64,000 bases of DNA, from positions 81,962,002 through 82,026,001 of the forward strand of contig CM057832.1 of the NCBI GenBank assembly GCA_030068075.1, written 5' to 3'. The stretch comes from Paguma larvata. Its lineage: Eukaryota > Chordata > Mammalia > Carnivora > Viverridae. Shown piece by piece: positions 20,655 through 31,387 of the stretch; the first letter of the stretch is position 1; each line of letters opens with the position of its first letter. The notes beneath the pieces are model-generated. The model had not been told where the DNA came from, made no database searches, and was given only the letters and a program-made list of their open reading frames with translations. A program made the position numbers and the translations under genes.

Positions 20655-22205
20655 ATTATCTATTGGGGTTAAATTTACATAAAATTCACCATTATGAAGT
20701 GAACAATTCAGTGGAATTTAGTACATGCACAGTGTTGTGAATCCATTGACTCTAATTTGAAAACATTATTATCACCCTGAAATTCAACCCCACACTTACT
20801 CTCCATGCTATTCTCTCTCCAACCCCTGGCAACCACCAGTCTATTTTCTATTTCTATGTATTTAGCTTTTTTGGATCTTTCGTATAAATGGATTCCTACA
20901 AGATGTGACCTTTTGTGTCTGACTTCTCTCACTTAGCATAATGTTTTCAAAGTTCATTCATGTTGTAGCATGTATCATGCTTTATTCCTTTTTATGGCTA
21001 AATAATATTCTAACATATAGATTTACCATATTTTTTTTAATGTTTAATTTGATTTTGAGAGAGACAGAGTGAGGCAAAGGGAGGGGCAGAGAGAGAAGCA
21101 AACATGGAATCCAAAGCAGACTCAGAGCCCGACCGTGGAGCTCAAACCCATGAACTGTGAAATTATGACCTGAGCTGAAGTCAGTTGCTTAACTGACTGA
21201 TCCACATAGGCACCCCTAGATTTACCACATTTTAAAATTCATTCATCTGTTATTGAACATTTTGGTTTTGACTATTAACAATACTGCTGCTATGATCAAT
21301 TATGTACAAGTACTTGTTTGAGTACCTGTTTTCAGTTCTTTTTGGGTATGTAGATAGGATTGGAATTACCATGGGGATAATTCTCATGGAAATGCCATGA
21401 GATAATTCTATGTTTAACTTTTTGAGAATTTGATACATTTATTTTCTTTAATGGCTATAACATTTTATATTCCCACCAACAATTGGAAAAGTTTTCGGTT
21501 TTGCTGTATCCTTACCAACACTTATTTTTCATTGTTTTTTCTTGATGCTAGCCATTCTGGTAGGTGTGAAGTGGCATCTCATTGTGATTTTGATATGCAT
21601 TTCCCAGGTGACTAAAGTGGATGAGCTTCTTTCAAGTGTTTTTTGGCCATTCATATGTCATCTTTGGAGAAATGTCTATTCAAGTTGCCTGCCAAATTTT
21701 CAGTTGTGTTGCCACTTTATTATTGAGTTGTAAGAATTATTTTTGTATTCTAGACACTGACTCCATATCAGAGATATGATTTACAAATATATTCTATTCT
21801 GTAGGTTTGTCTTTTCACTTTTTTGATAATGTTTTTTCATGTGTAAAAGTTTTTAGTTTTGATGAAGTCCAATTTGTCTATTTATTTCTTTTGTTACTTG
21901 TGCTTTTGGTGTCATATTTAAGAAGTCATTGTCAAATCCAAAGTCATGAGGATTTACGCCTATATTTTCTTCTGATTGTTTTATAGTTTTAGGTATTGTG
22001 TGTTAGGTTAGTGATCCATTTTGAGTTATTTTTTAGAGATGGTAGAGATAGGGCTCCAACTTCATTCTTTTATGTGAATATCCAGGTTTTCCAGCAGCAT
22101 TTGTTGAAGTGACTCTTTTTTTTCTCTATTGGATCTTAGTGTGCTTCCTGAAAGTCACTTGGCCATTAATATATGAGTTCATCTCTGAACTCTCAATTCT
22201 ACTTC
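20655..22205 (-). mobile_element. old L1M-type LINE 3' portion
   Basis: Antisense L1: 3' UTR (aaatttacataaaattcacc, ccaacccctggcaaccacca), then distal ORF2 (ttatattcccaccaacaatt, ggtaggtgtgaagtggcatc, gttttgatgaagtccaattt, tatccaggttttccagcagc, ggccattaatatatgagttc). More diverged than the L1 at 18.2-20.1 kb, so probably a separate older insertion. Split by a SINE at 21029-21216. Confidence 0.85.
21029..21216 (-). mobile_element. CAN-SINE
   Basis: Tail ttttttttaatgtttaattt, GA block, agcccgaccgtggagctcaa, gacctgagctgaagtcagtt and a head ending tgatccacataggcacccc. TSD tagatttacca at 21018-21028 and 21217-21227, exact over 11 bp. Inserted in an old L1. Confidence 0.94.
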
Positions 22206-23934
22206 AGATGCTCTTATATTTTCGAAAAAATTCTTTGTATATAATACAATTTCATACCGTGTGTAACCATGATGATTCTGAACTCACCAGGCTGAAGCTT
22301 GTGCATAGTTTTTCCAGTCATTGTGTGAAAGCACCATGTATCAGCAATCAGTGAATATTTACTATGGAGTCCTTTTCAGGGTTAGATAAAGCAAGATTTA
22401 ATTTACTGTCAGTATTACATTTCAAACAAAATTTAGGCACAAATCTTCTGTGGAAGTCTACATGTGCCAAGTTTAAGTCACTATTTTTAGATTCCTTGGA
22501 CCTAGTCAATTTCAACACAGATCACGTTTTCATATTTTGCTTTTCTGCTAACAACTTTCTTCAACATATCCTCCATGGCTTGGAAATAACTTCTTTACTT
22601 TTTTTTCCCATGGGAATGAAATATTTGAAAAATGTTATTCTTCTTACCTTATCTTTAATGTGATTTCCTATATAAGTCCACATGTTTCAGAAGGATTTTA
22701 GGGGGTTTTGTATGGAAGGGAAGTAACTGTAGACTAGCTTTATATGTGAGGCTTCCAAAAATGCAGCTCCCTACCCCCATCCCCCCCAAAATGGAAAGAC
22801 AATCAAGCTGTGGTTAGCAAACTCTTTAGACGTTTTCAGAATAGATTATATGCTTGATTAGGTTTGTGATTGAAGATGCCACTAGAGAACAAGGGCTCCA
22901 TTTAATATCAGGCATGAATTGCTTTGTTATGCTACATGGTAGATATTTACTGATGATAGCAAGAGATTCTGCTTCCTGGATTTGCCATGAAAACCTTATT
23001 TTTCGAAAATGTGGTCTTTGGCATGACATCAAAGCACCAGCATTCTTCTTCAGTGGAGATGCTTCTTGGGAGTTCTTACTAACTTAAAATGGACCCGGTG
23101 TGAAACCGTATTGCATTTATCTACATGACAACCACAATCCACTCTATCACTAAACGAAGCAATCATGTTCCAGTTTGAAAGGACAGGGTGGGCAGGAATG
23201 GAATCAAGTATCACCATCTCACGTGTAACTCCTAATTTATATCTCTTGAATCCTTGCATATAGGAGGAAGGCAGGGACAGAAAAAAATTCCAAATATCCA
23301 AGATTGACATTGATGCTAAGAAGACTTTTATGACATCACTGAACAAAATATGAGCCTAAATATTAACTCACCTCTGCGAGAACTGTGATCATTGATTTGT
23401 CTGCTGAGGTGAAGATGCTGGAAGGAACTAGACAGATCTGTGTAGATCTGCAGAAGCCATTAGACGGGTCTCTTTTCCTAGCATTTCTAGGTTGTGATGT
23501 TAGAAATTAAACGGTTCACATAAATGGTGCTAGTTTATGTAAAGACCCATAGCTAGCACTGTAGGTATTCTAGCTCTGGAGCCACACACTTGCTCTGGAG
23601 TCTACCACTTGCCCAGATGCTATTCCTCTTGTTTAAGGCTTTAGTTACCCCTGAAGTGAAAATACAGACAGGCTTTTAGTTTAACTTATTACAGCTAATT
23701 TCTGCATGAGTGTGAATGAGCATTTGAGTTTAAGAGTTCTGACATTTTGATAACTGATTCTGGTTTGGAGAACACTGAAGATTGGAAGAGGCAGGGGCAT
23801 AATCCAGTGAGGCCTGGGCTGGGGAACACCTGCTCCTGAATTTTTCTCACTTTACCTGCATTGATGATTGACTTCCTCTTGTTGCCAAAAAGCAGAATTC
23901 CATGTCAGTTCATCACCCACCAGGAAAATGTAGA
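22206..23934. other. unique-looking non-coding stretch
   Basis: About 1.7 kb free of repeats that I can recognise. Frames of 60-99 codons (for example 22364-22663 and 23050-23346) exist on both strands without motifs. I find no exon with flanking AG/GT and a coherent product. Confidence 0.45.
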
Positions 23935-24130
23935 GGAAAGATCACTGAGCTCGGAATTGGAAGACCTCTCATTTACCAGCTGTGTGATTTCAGAAAAGTC
24001 ATTTGATCCCTCTGAGCTTCTGTTTCCACAGCTGTAAAACATGGCTAATACTTCTCTCTTGCATTGATGTGAGGATTAAATGAGCCAACACATATAAAGC
24101 ACTATATGAATGTATTTCTATTATTATCTG
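23935..24130 (+). repeat. MIR SINE
   Basis: Blocks: gctcggaattggaagacctc, accagctgtgtgatttcaga, ccctctgagcttctgtttcc, tgtgaggattaaatgagcca, acatataaagcactatatga. The gap of gctcag-type sequence is typical of MIR. Confidence 0.88.
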
Positions 24131-24849
24131 AGGTATTTAAAACAGCAGAGGTGAGGTGTAAAATCTTGCAATCCACTCATTAGCTCTGTCAGTGGAGAGA
24201 AGAAGGGATTAAATCTGGCAGGTACTAAGCTTCAAGTTTGATTTAAGTTCTTTCCTCACACTCCCCTATTTGCAAAGAGTTTTCTTCCATTGTTGAGAGT
24301 CACTGGAGCTTGGGCCAATTACTTGTGTTGACAAGTCATTAGAGAAAGTTATAAGCACCTGGCTCTGATGTCTGGTTGCCCAGTGGCAGCTCCAGGGCCC
24401 AGGGGTTGTGTGCAGCATTGGCGGAAACCCATCTATCCATCCCCTGGGCACTGACTTCCTGGTGGAGATAGAGCCCTGGACACCATTAATCCTGCTTTTA
24501 AAGGAAAAGAATGTTGAAACATTAGTGACCTGAGCTTTCAAATGGGTTTACTGATTTTGTTACAACAGTACCTCTTATGTTGTGTACTCACTCTGAGTGC
24601 GTGACCTTACTTATAATGGTCAGTTGAGATTTTCTTAGTCTCAATATATATTCATAATTACCATTGATCTTTGTCCACTACAGGGTAATTACAGAAAAAT
24701 TTTGCAATAGGCATATATTTATCTTTTTATATTATGCAAAGAGGTCCATTTAAGTGAAAATATTTTAATAACAGTACCATATTTTTGAGGAATGAACTCA
24801 TAGAATTAAGTTGGAAGAAACATTCGCTGGAGAAATAATATGTATGCCC
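24131..24849. other. unique-looking non-coding stretch
   Basis: No recognisable feature. The 91-codon minus-strand frame at 24266-24541 has no motif. Confidence 0.4.
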
Positions 24850-24945
24850 ACACAAACATATATATGTATGTATATACATATATATATATACATATTTTCA
24901 TGTGTATATATGCATATGTATATACTTATACATACACTGATGTAT
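24850..24945. repeat. TA/CA/TG-rich microsatellite
   Basis: Compound alternating pyrimidine-purine DNA: acatatatatgtatgtatat, catatatatatatacatatt and gtatatatgcatatgtatat. Imperfect, so it is probably an old, interrupted array. Confidence 0.9.
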
Positions 24946-24988
24946 TCACCTAGTAGTATGCTGGTAAGTGTTTAATAACTGACTCTCC

Positions 24989-24996
24989 AAAAAAAA

Positions 24997-25028
<32 letters not shown>

Positions 25029-25049
25029 AAAAGAAAAAAGAAAGAAAAA
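24989..25049. repeat. (AAAG)n microsatellite
   Basis: An A-run followed by about nine aaag/gaaa units with a few longer A interruptions, then aaaacccc. A pure purine strand of about 60 bp. It could be a degenerate poly(A) tail, but no SINE or L1 body adjoins it. Confidence 0.95.
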
Positions 25050-26154
25050 CCCCTAATTTCTAGTGCTTGCCAGTTTCTATTGTGTAAGTGTTCCACTGTG
25101 GCCAATTTCAAGCAACCACAGTGATGTCACTGAATGTGGAGTTATGAAGAAATGTGAACATTCTACTCCTGTGAACCAGTATGGGCTGGGATCAGTACAC
25201 CACAGCATGATAGGTACACAAGATTATACACTGGGTGGATACATACAACATACATACAGAAACCTATAAATCATACATATAGTGTGAGTGTGCTATTAAA
25301 CATTATAGTTGTGGTGTTAATAACCACCCTCCTCTTACTAGGGAACCACAGAGCTTTTTAGGTACAGTGTGAAAGAAATATGCTTGGCTTTTCCTATCTG
25401 GAGTCTCTGCATTTTCATCCTCTTGATTCTTCACTAATCATCCTAGCCTTATAAAGAGTCTTGCATAGATCTCTCATGGAAGAATTCAGCTGGGCAAAGT
25501 ACCATGATTGATTGGTCAAGAGAGTTTCTGGTTTGTGAGTGACTCATCCGTAGTTACAGGGGAATCATTGCTGCTAAGGGTAACACTCTGCAGCAATAGC
25601 AAACAAGAGGATATTCGTCATTAGAGAGCACACATATGCACCTACACACCACATCTACCTTGTGTTGGTGGAGCCTGTGCCTGTTCTCTGGGCTCATCTT
25701 CAGGCAGGAAGAGAGGTTGCCCATGAATTATGACTTAAAGTGCTGGGAAGCTTTCTTCCTCTTTCCTCCCTTCAAAGGAATCTACCTACCAGCTTGGGAG
25801 TCTGGAATTCTTCTTCATTTTATATATACTTCTCTACTATTAGGGGTCCTTTTGTGGTCATTAATAATTTTTTCCTTGTAGAGTTTAGTCTGCCTGGAAA
25901 GAGGGGCTACAGGATGGGGTAAAGGAACACAACAATCAAGGGCAAAAATTCCAAAATAGACTTGCTTTCTGTACATTTTGGCCTAAAATAATCTGCCAGA
26001 TGGCAATCTTATTTCCCACATTTTCCTAGCCCCCTGCAGCTCATCCCTCTATGTACAGATCCACTCCGTAACTCACTTCCAATCTCTACTTCAGTTGAAG
26101 CTAACTGGTAGACCCAGTTCTCAAACATGGAATCATTTCGAGGGCTTTAGTAAC
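25050..26154. other. unique-looking non-coding stretch
   Basis: No gene or repeat recognised. Short frames only. Confidence 0.4.
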
Positions 26155-26230
26155 AAGACACAATTAATTTATTAAATTCGGTATTGTACATGCCCTTGAA
26201 GAGCTTACAGTTTCTTTGGAGAGACATTAA
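26155..26230 (-). repeat. L2 fragment (weak)
   Basis: Antisense L2 end: gtacatgcccttgaagagct followed by tacagtttctttggagagac, comparable to ccctgccctcaaggagctcacagtct. Short and diverged. Confidence 0.45.
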
Positions 26231-26344
26231 GAAAGCAGAATAATTACTCCGTAGCTATCTTGTCCTACTAGAGAGTTATTTTCAAATCGCTTAATGGAAC
26301 CTAGAGAAAATACTATCCAGCAGTTGCTAGTAGGTGCCTTGGAA

Positions 26345-26435
26345 TTAGATGGACTTTGTTTCAAATACTGATTCTGATGTTAACTAGTGGTGAAATTTTG
26401 GGGAAATTGCTTAACTTCTCTAATATGAACTTTTA
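26345..26435 (+). repeat. MIR fragment
   Basis: Blocks tttgtttcaaatactgattc, taactagtggtgaaattttg and gggaaattgcttaacttctc follow the MIR core (ggttcaaatcctggctctgcc..actagctgtgtgaccttgggcaagt..cttaacctctct). Confidence 0.6.
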
Positions 26436-26459
26436 TAATAATGCCTTTTACGTAAGTGT

Positions 26460-26600
26460 TCACACTGGTGTAACTTCCATGAGGGCAGGCACTTTACTTT
26501 GTATCCCTACCAAGTGGGTAGACAATATGTGTGTAAAAAAAATAATAAAAATAAAAATAAATAAATAAATAAAGCCAGGCACAATGCCTAGTAGAGTTGA
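26460..26600 (+). repeat. L2 3' end split by an (AAAT)n tract
   Basis: The L2 blocks ttccatgagggcaggcactt, tactttgtatccctac and, after the A-rich tract at about 26535-26573 (aataaaaataaataaataaa), ccaggcacaatgcctagtag follow L2 order. The A-rich insertion may be microsatellite expansion. Confidence 0.6.
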
Positions 26601-26961
26601 CAAATTATTTTGGTTTATTTCATTATTATTTTCTTCCTAACCTCAGAGGAGATAGGCACTATTTCTGCCTGTGGGATCAGAGAACAGCTTATAGAACTGC
26701 CATCTCGAATGAGACATAAACGTTACCAGGAGGAAGAGGCCATCTGGCTTTCCAGGAGAGGGAATAGCATAGGCTATGGCAGTCATGAACAGGGTAACAG
26801 TTGAAGAAGAAGTGAAACGCTAGACCGAGTAGGGGTAACAGTGGCCAAAATCTGACCACAACCACCCATCAGTTCCGCTAAGGATCTGTCTCTTTCTGGA
26901 CTAACTGCTGGGTCTCCATATTTGTTCTCTAGTAATGATCATCCTCACTCATAGTACTTAC
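26601..26961. other. unassigned non-coding stretch
   Basis: No recognisable feature; the 64-codon frame at 26610-26804 has no motif. Confidence 0.4.
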
Positions 26962-27178
26962 CACATACTAATAAACACATGAAATATTAGCTCATTTAGT
27001 ACTTACAACACTCTTTTGATGTAGGTGATATTGCTCATTTTAAGATGAGGAAGGTAAGGCAAAGAGGGGTAAGTTAACTTACCCAAGGTCCACTGCTAGT
27101 AATAGTAGACTCAGGGTTCAAACCCAGATGTTTTGGCTCCAGAATCTTGCTCTAAATGCCTGAGTTAAATAGCTTCTA
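26962..27178 (-). repeat. MIR SINE, antisense
   Basis: Blocks: gaaatattagctcatttagt, cttacaacactcttttgatg, cattttaagatgaggaaggt, agttaacttacccaaggtcc, cagggttcaaacccagatgt and ccagaatcttgctctaaatg. Near full length. Confidence 0.85.
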
Positions 27179-27239
27179 AGTCATAACCAGATTTTGTGGT
27201 AAAAATGTAGTGCTATTCATCAAAATTTCCAGGCTTACA

Positions 27240-27530
27240 AAGAGAGGGATGGTCATATAACTTACTTCAGGCAACATAATGTAGTCAGAAATAATGTCCT
27301 TTACTTTCATGTTTTTCATGCTGTCTCCAACCATAAAAAGGATAGTTTAGCTACACAATAGTGAAGCCTCTGTCAGCCTAAACTGCTGAGTTACTGCATG
27401 GAGGATAGTTGCTTTAGAAAGATAACCACGTCCACAAGAGTGTGTGAGAAGGAATTAAATGTTATTGTAGTAGATGTTGGGATTGTTTTTTATTGCAACA
27501 TGGCGTAACCTCTCCTGACTGATACAGTTG
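27240..27530 (+). repeat. LTR-like old repeat end
   Basis: The end gggattgttttttattgcaa followed by catggcgtaacctctcctga, ctgatacag, preceded by ctgagttactgcatggagga, resembles the 3' end of a common old mammalian LTR-type repeat. I cannot name the family or fix the left border. Confidence 0.4.
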
Positions 27531-28307
27531 TCTGTGTCCAGACACTTATTCTCAGCATGTGGGTCCCAAGTTTGACTTTCTAAGCTAGCTCTTGCTTTCT
27601 GATCTTTTCCTCTGCCCATTCATCTGAGCTCCCCTTGTTCCCTTTTTTGGTAATGTCTCTAATATTTCAGTCTATTCCTAGTACATCCAACACTTACTTG
27701 TGCTTGCCAATAGCACTTCCCCAGGAGCTGAAGTTTGGACTCAGAAGTCCTATCTGCACATTAACCAATCAGATATCGGCCTGGATGTATTGCCTAACAT
27801 TGTGCACCTGATGCCGTAATATATGCAGATAAATCACTTTTTCCAGTCTCTTTGTCCCCTAAAACTCTATATTGTGGTGTCCTTCTGGATATTGTGACAT
27901 TTACTTGGTAAGCCTCTTCTACTAGGCAAAATCATCTTTCAGCCAAACCTGCCCCTAGTGGGTCAGTGCTGGTGTCTGATTCTGGCTTTTCCTGGTATCA
28001 TCTCTTATTTACAGCCATGGATTTCTGATTATCATCTCGGTTAAAGCCACTTTATATGTGCACAGGATGCCCATGCCAACAGTTTGGAAACTTCCACAGT
28101 GTCCATTGACCAGATTCAACTTCCAGTCTCACACTTCAGCATTCCTCCTTCCTTGCATAATTTCGGTGTTTTTACTGTTTTACTTCTACCAAAGATGACA
28201 AAAGAAGGTAGAATGAATATTTAATACATGAAGCTCAGGTACAGAAGAAAAAGAGAAAGTTTGTATAAACAAGTGTAAAATCTTGTTTTAATTACAAATA
28301 ATTTTGG
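27531..28307. other. unique-looking non-coding stretch
   Basis: No gene or repeat recognised. Confidence 0.4.
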
Positions 28308-28937
28308 TAGGCAGAATTCTAAGATGGCCTCCAAGATTCCCGCTCCTTGGTGCATGTGCCCTGTACATAATCCCTTCTCCTTGGGTGTGAACAGGGAATG
28401 TGAATATGGTGGGATATCACTGATTATCATACAGTTTAAAGCAAAGAGGATTTTGTAGTTTGTAATTGAAGGTTCCCGTCAACTGACTTTCAGTTAATCA
28501 GAAGGGAGCTTTTCATGGGTGAGCCTGATACAATGAAGTACATCCTTAAAAGAGACAGGAACAGCTGCTATACTCCTGGTAACTTAGAAGTAGCAAAAAG
28601 TCCTATTATCAACTGTCTGTGGAGGGGCCATGCAGTTAGAGTGTGAGAATGATTTCCAGGTAACAGCCAGACGGAAAATGGGACTTCAGCCCTACAACCA
28701 CAAGAAACTGAATTCTACCAACTTGAGTGAACTTGGAAAGGCGGTCTCCACTCCAGAGAGGATTGCAGCCCTGGAGGATTTCTTTATTTCAGCTTTGCAT
28801 GATCCTGAGTAGAGAGCCCATTGAGGCCATGCCTGGGTTTCTGATCGGAAGAAACTATGAGACAAAAACTATGTTTTTGTAAGTCACTAGATGTTTGGTC
28901 ATTTGTTATGCGACAAGAGAAAACTAATAGAATAACC
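28308..28937 (+). mobile_element. solo LTR of an old ERVL/MaLR-like family
   Basis: Blocks in order: ggcagaattctaagatggcc, tccaagattcccgctccttg, gtgaatatggtgggatatca, gactttcagttaatcagaag, ggtgagcctgatacaatgaa, gggacttcagccctacaacc, aagaaactgaattctaccaa, and an end like gtcatttgttatgcgacaag..aactaatagaat. This is a well-known mammalian LTR layout of about 600 bp. The 60-codon frame at 28630-28812 lies wholly inside it and is not a gene. Subfamily not asserted. Confidence 0.7.
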
Positions 28938-29143
28938 AATCACTCAAATGGGCGACAGGAGACAATTAGTATAAATGTAAAAGAAAAATAAGTTTTGGTA
29001 AATAATATGTCATTATGAAGGTCTTGAAATTGCTAAAAATATAAAGAAAACTTATATTTTAGTAGATGAGAAAACAATAGTCTTACTGATCTCCAAGAAT
29101 AATTAATTATAAGGTTACATAACTTCTTAAAAATTTTAATTCT

Positions 29144-29360
29144 GGGGGGGCGCCTGGGTGGCTCAGTCAGTTAAGTGTCTGACTTTGGCTCAGGTCATGA
29201 TCTCGTGGTTTGTGAGTTCGAGCCCCGTGTCAGGCTCTGTGCTTACAGCTCAGAGCCTGGAGCCTGCTTCGGATTCTGTCTCCTTCTCTCTCTGCTCCTC
29301 CCCTACTCATGCATTGTCTCTCTCTCTCTCTCTCACTCAAAAATAAATAAGCATTAAAAA
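29144..29360 (+). mobile_element. CAN-SINE, full length
   Basis: Near consensus: gcgcctgggtggctcagtca, gttaagtgtctgactttggc, gtgagttcgagccccgtgtc, cttacagctcagagcctgga, a CT block and tail ctcaaaaataaataagcatt. Short direct repeat taattct on both sides (about 29137-29143 and 29364-29370). Inserted at the extreme 3' end of the L1. Two 60-codon frames here are translated SINE. Confidence 0.95.
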
Positions 29361-29652
29361 GATTAATTCTGATATAATTAACATAGAGTGTTATATTAGT
29401 TTCAGATGTACAAAATAGTGATTCAAGAGTTTTATGCATTCATCAGCACTCATCATGATAAGTGTGCTCTTTAATCCCCATCATTTATTTCACCCATCTC
29501 CCCCCCCCCCAATCTCCCCTCTGGTAACCATCAGTTTGTTCTCTATCATTAAGAGTCTGTTTTTTGGTTTGTTTATTTTTTTCTTTGTTTTGTTTCTGAA
29601 ATTCCACAAAAGAGTGAAACCATATAGTATTTGTCTTTCTCTGTGACTTATT

Positions 29653-29910
29653 TCATTTAGCATTATATCCCCCAGATCCTTCCATGTTGTTGTGAATGGC
29701 AAGACTTAATTGTTTTTTGTGACTGTGTAATATTCCACGGTGGCTGTGTAGCAGCCATTCATCTATGGGTAGACATTTGGGTTGCTTCCATAATTTGGCT
29801 ATTATAGATAATGCTGCAGTACACATAGGGGTGTATATATCTTTTTGAATTAGTGTTTTCTTATTCTTTGGGTAAACACCCAGTAGTGGAATTACTGGAT
29901 CATATGACAT
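29653..29910 (-). pseudogene. L1 ORF2p C-terminal fragment
   Basis: An 85-codon frame beginning with SYDPVIPLLGVYP and containing IYTPMCTAALSIIAKLWKQP, the C-terminal block of L1 ORF2 protein that follows the [12 protein letters not shown] segment. The frame opens only part way through the domain, and its last residues run past the normal end. Inactive. Confidence 0.85.
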
Positions 29911-30084
29911 ATCTGGTCATAATTTTTTGAGGAACTTCTGTGCTGTTTTCCAGCATGGCTGCACCAGTTCCTGCAAAGGCTTCCTTTTCTTCATGTCCTC
30001 ACCAACACTTGACTCTTGTGGTTTTGATTTTAGCCGTTCTGACAGGTGTGATGTGTAATGTTACATAACTTTTTATTTTTAAAA

Positions 30085-30260
30085 TGTGTTATATTACTGT
30101 CAATAGCTTTATTAAGATACTTATGACATCAACTGAACATGTGTAGATTGTATAAGTTTTGCCATGTGCTTGCATCTGTGAAATAATCATGGCCATAAAG
30201 ATTGTAAACATACCTATGACCCTCACAGTTACGTTTGACTCCTTTGTCATCCCTTTGTAA
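30085..30260 (-). repeat. old L1M 3' UTR fragment
   Basis: Antisense blocks: aatagctttattaagatact, aactgaacatgtgtagattg, gtataagttttgccatgtgc, catctgtgaaataatcatgg and aaacatacctatgaccctca, matching the 3' UTR of old L1MC/L1ME elements. Confidence 0.6.
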
Positions 30261-30924
30261 TCTTGCTCTCTACAGCAAGGGACAGTGTGGCCAAATGGCA
30301 GCTTAAATAAAGAATATTTAAGTTATTTTCACCTCTTTATTTTCTCCTTACTATGCACATGTTACAAACACTCTCATTTATAGGTGGGCCATCTCACATC
30401 TGGTTCAATGTGGACCCATGGAGGGAATTGAAGGGCAACAGAAAAGACCTGGAAAAAAAAAAAAAAGACCTTCATGCCCTCATTTTCAAATAAAGGATTG
30501 TTAACGTAACATTAATGAATTTTGGGATCTCAATATGTCAGACAGTAACATACCTTACAATGCATTAATCAGGCAAACAAGATGATGCTCACTTTTCCCA
30601 AGTCCAGAGCTTAATCCTCCTGTGCTTCTTACCTCCCAGCATTTATGCACATCCATCAGCCTCTCTGTTTCTCCTCTGGGTTATTTTTGGATCTACTCAC
30701 CACCTCGAAAATTAATATTGGAAAAGGACAGCAGTGACCTCTCTGTTTTTTCTTGGGCTTCTGTCATATCATTCATTTAGGAAATAATTATTTTCAGAAC
30801 TAGCCAAACATGTTTTACTTCGGGAGTACAACACAAACCTACAATAATTTTTTTTTTCAGTGAAATACATAAAATAGGCATTATCACCTTCAGTTTCTAG
30901 AGTTCCTGGAAATCAATTTCACAA
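30261..30924. other. unique-looking non-coding stretch
   Basis: No gene seen. An A-run at 30452-30466 has aaagacc on both sides, too short to call an insertion. Confidence 0.4.
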
Positions 30925-31112
30925 TCCTTCAAAGCACTTCACTTATATTTCCTCTTCTGATCTTTTAGTATTCTTGTGAAGCAGATGGCCAAGTGGTTTT
31001 ATTCCCACTTGAAGACAGAGGAAAACTGAAGGTAAAATGGATTAACTGATTTGCCAAAGGCTGGACAATGCTGTTGCTCAGATTAAAATGCAGATCTTTT
31101 AGGTCTTTCTGT
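30925..31112 (-). repeat. MIR SINE, antisense, diverged
   Basis: Blocks: caaagcacttcacttatatt, agtattcttgtgaagcagat, gacagaggaaaactgaaggt, gatttgccaaaggctggaca and gattaaaatgcagatctttt follow antisense MIR order. Confidence 0.6.
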
Positions 31113-31140
31113 TACTTGGGAGTATTTGTACTCATTTCTT

Positions 31141-31373
31141 TTTTTTTTAACATTTTTTAAAAATTTTTTAAATGTTTATTTATTTTTGAGACTGAGAGAG
31201 ACAGACCATGAGTGGGGGAGGAGCAGAGAGAGAGGGAGACACAGAATCCAAAGCAGGCTCCAGGCTCTGAGCTGTCAGCACACAGCCCGATGCGGGGCTC
31301 AAACTCACAGACCGTGAGATCATGACCTGAGCCGAAGTCGGACGCTCAACCGATTGAGCCACCCAGGCGCCCC
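31141..31373 (-). mobile_element. CAN-SINE, young full-length copy
   Basis: Tail with two T-rich parts, tttatttatttttgagactg, GA block, agcccgatgcggggctcaaa, cagaccgtgagatcatgacc, gagccgaagtcggacgctca and head ending tgagccacccaggcgcccc. Perfect 14-bp TSD tgtactcatttctt at 31127-31140 and 31374-31387. CpG-rich and near consensus. Confidence 0.97.
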
Positions 31374-31387
31374 TGTACTCATTTCTT

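Larger units (their letters stand above)
29125..30055 (-). mobile_element. L1 3' portion (carnivore-type), with SINE
   Basis: After the SINE, antisense L1 3' UTR runs tctgatataattaacataga, gtttcagatgtacaaaatag, ctctggtaaccatcagtttg, gacttatttcatttagcatt, then ORF2 C-terminus (gggttgcttccataatttgg, ctgacaggtgtgatg at the end). Moderately diverged. A C-run at 29502-29511 replaces the usual CCTCCC region. Confidence 0.88.

Noticed and set aside
24989..25049. Repeat array considered as CRISPR or satellite
   Set aside because: Units are 4 bp with no spacers; it is a simple tetranucleotide microsatellite in a mammalian genome.
28630..28812. 60-codon frame with a clean hydrophilic composition
   Set aside because: It lies entirely inside an old LTR with family-typical sequence; not an exon.
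30421..30480. A-run with aaagacc on both sides as a small retrotransposon
   Set aside because: The flanking match is 7 bp and no SINE or L1 body lies between.
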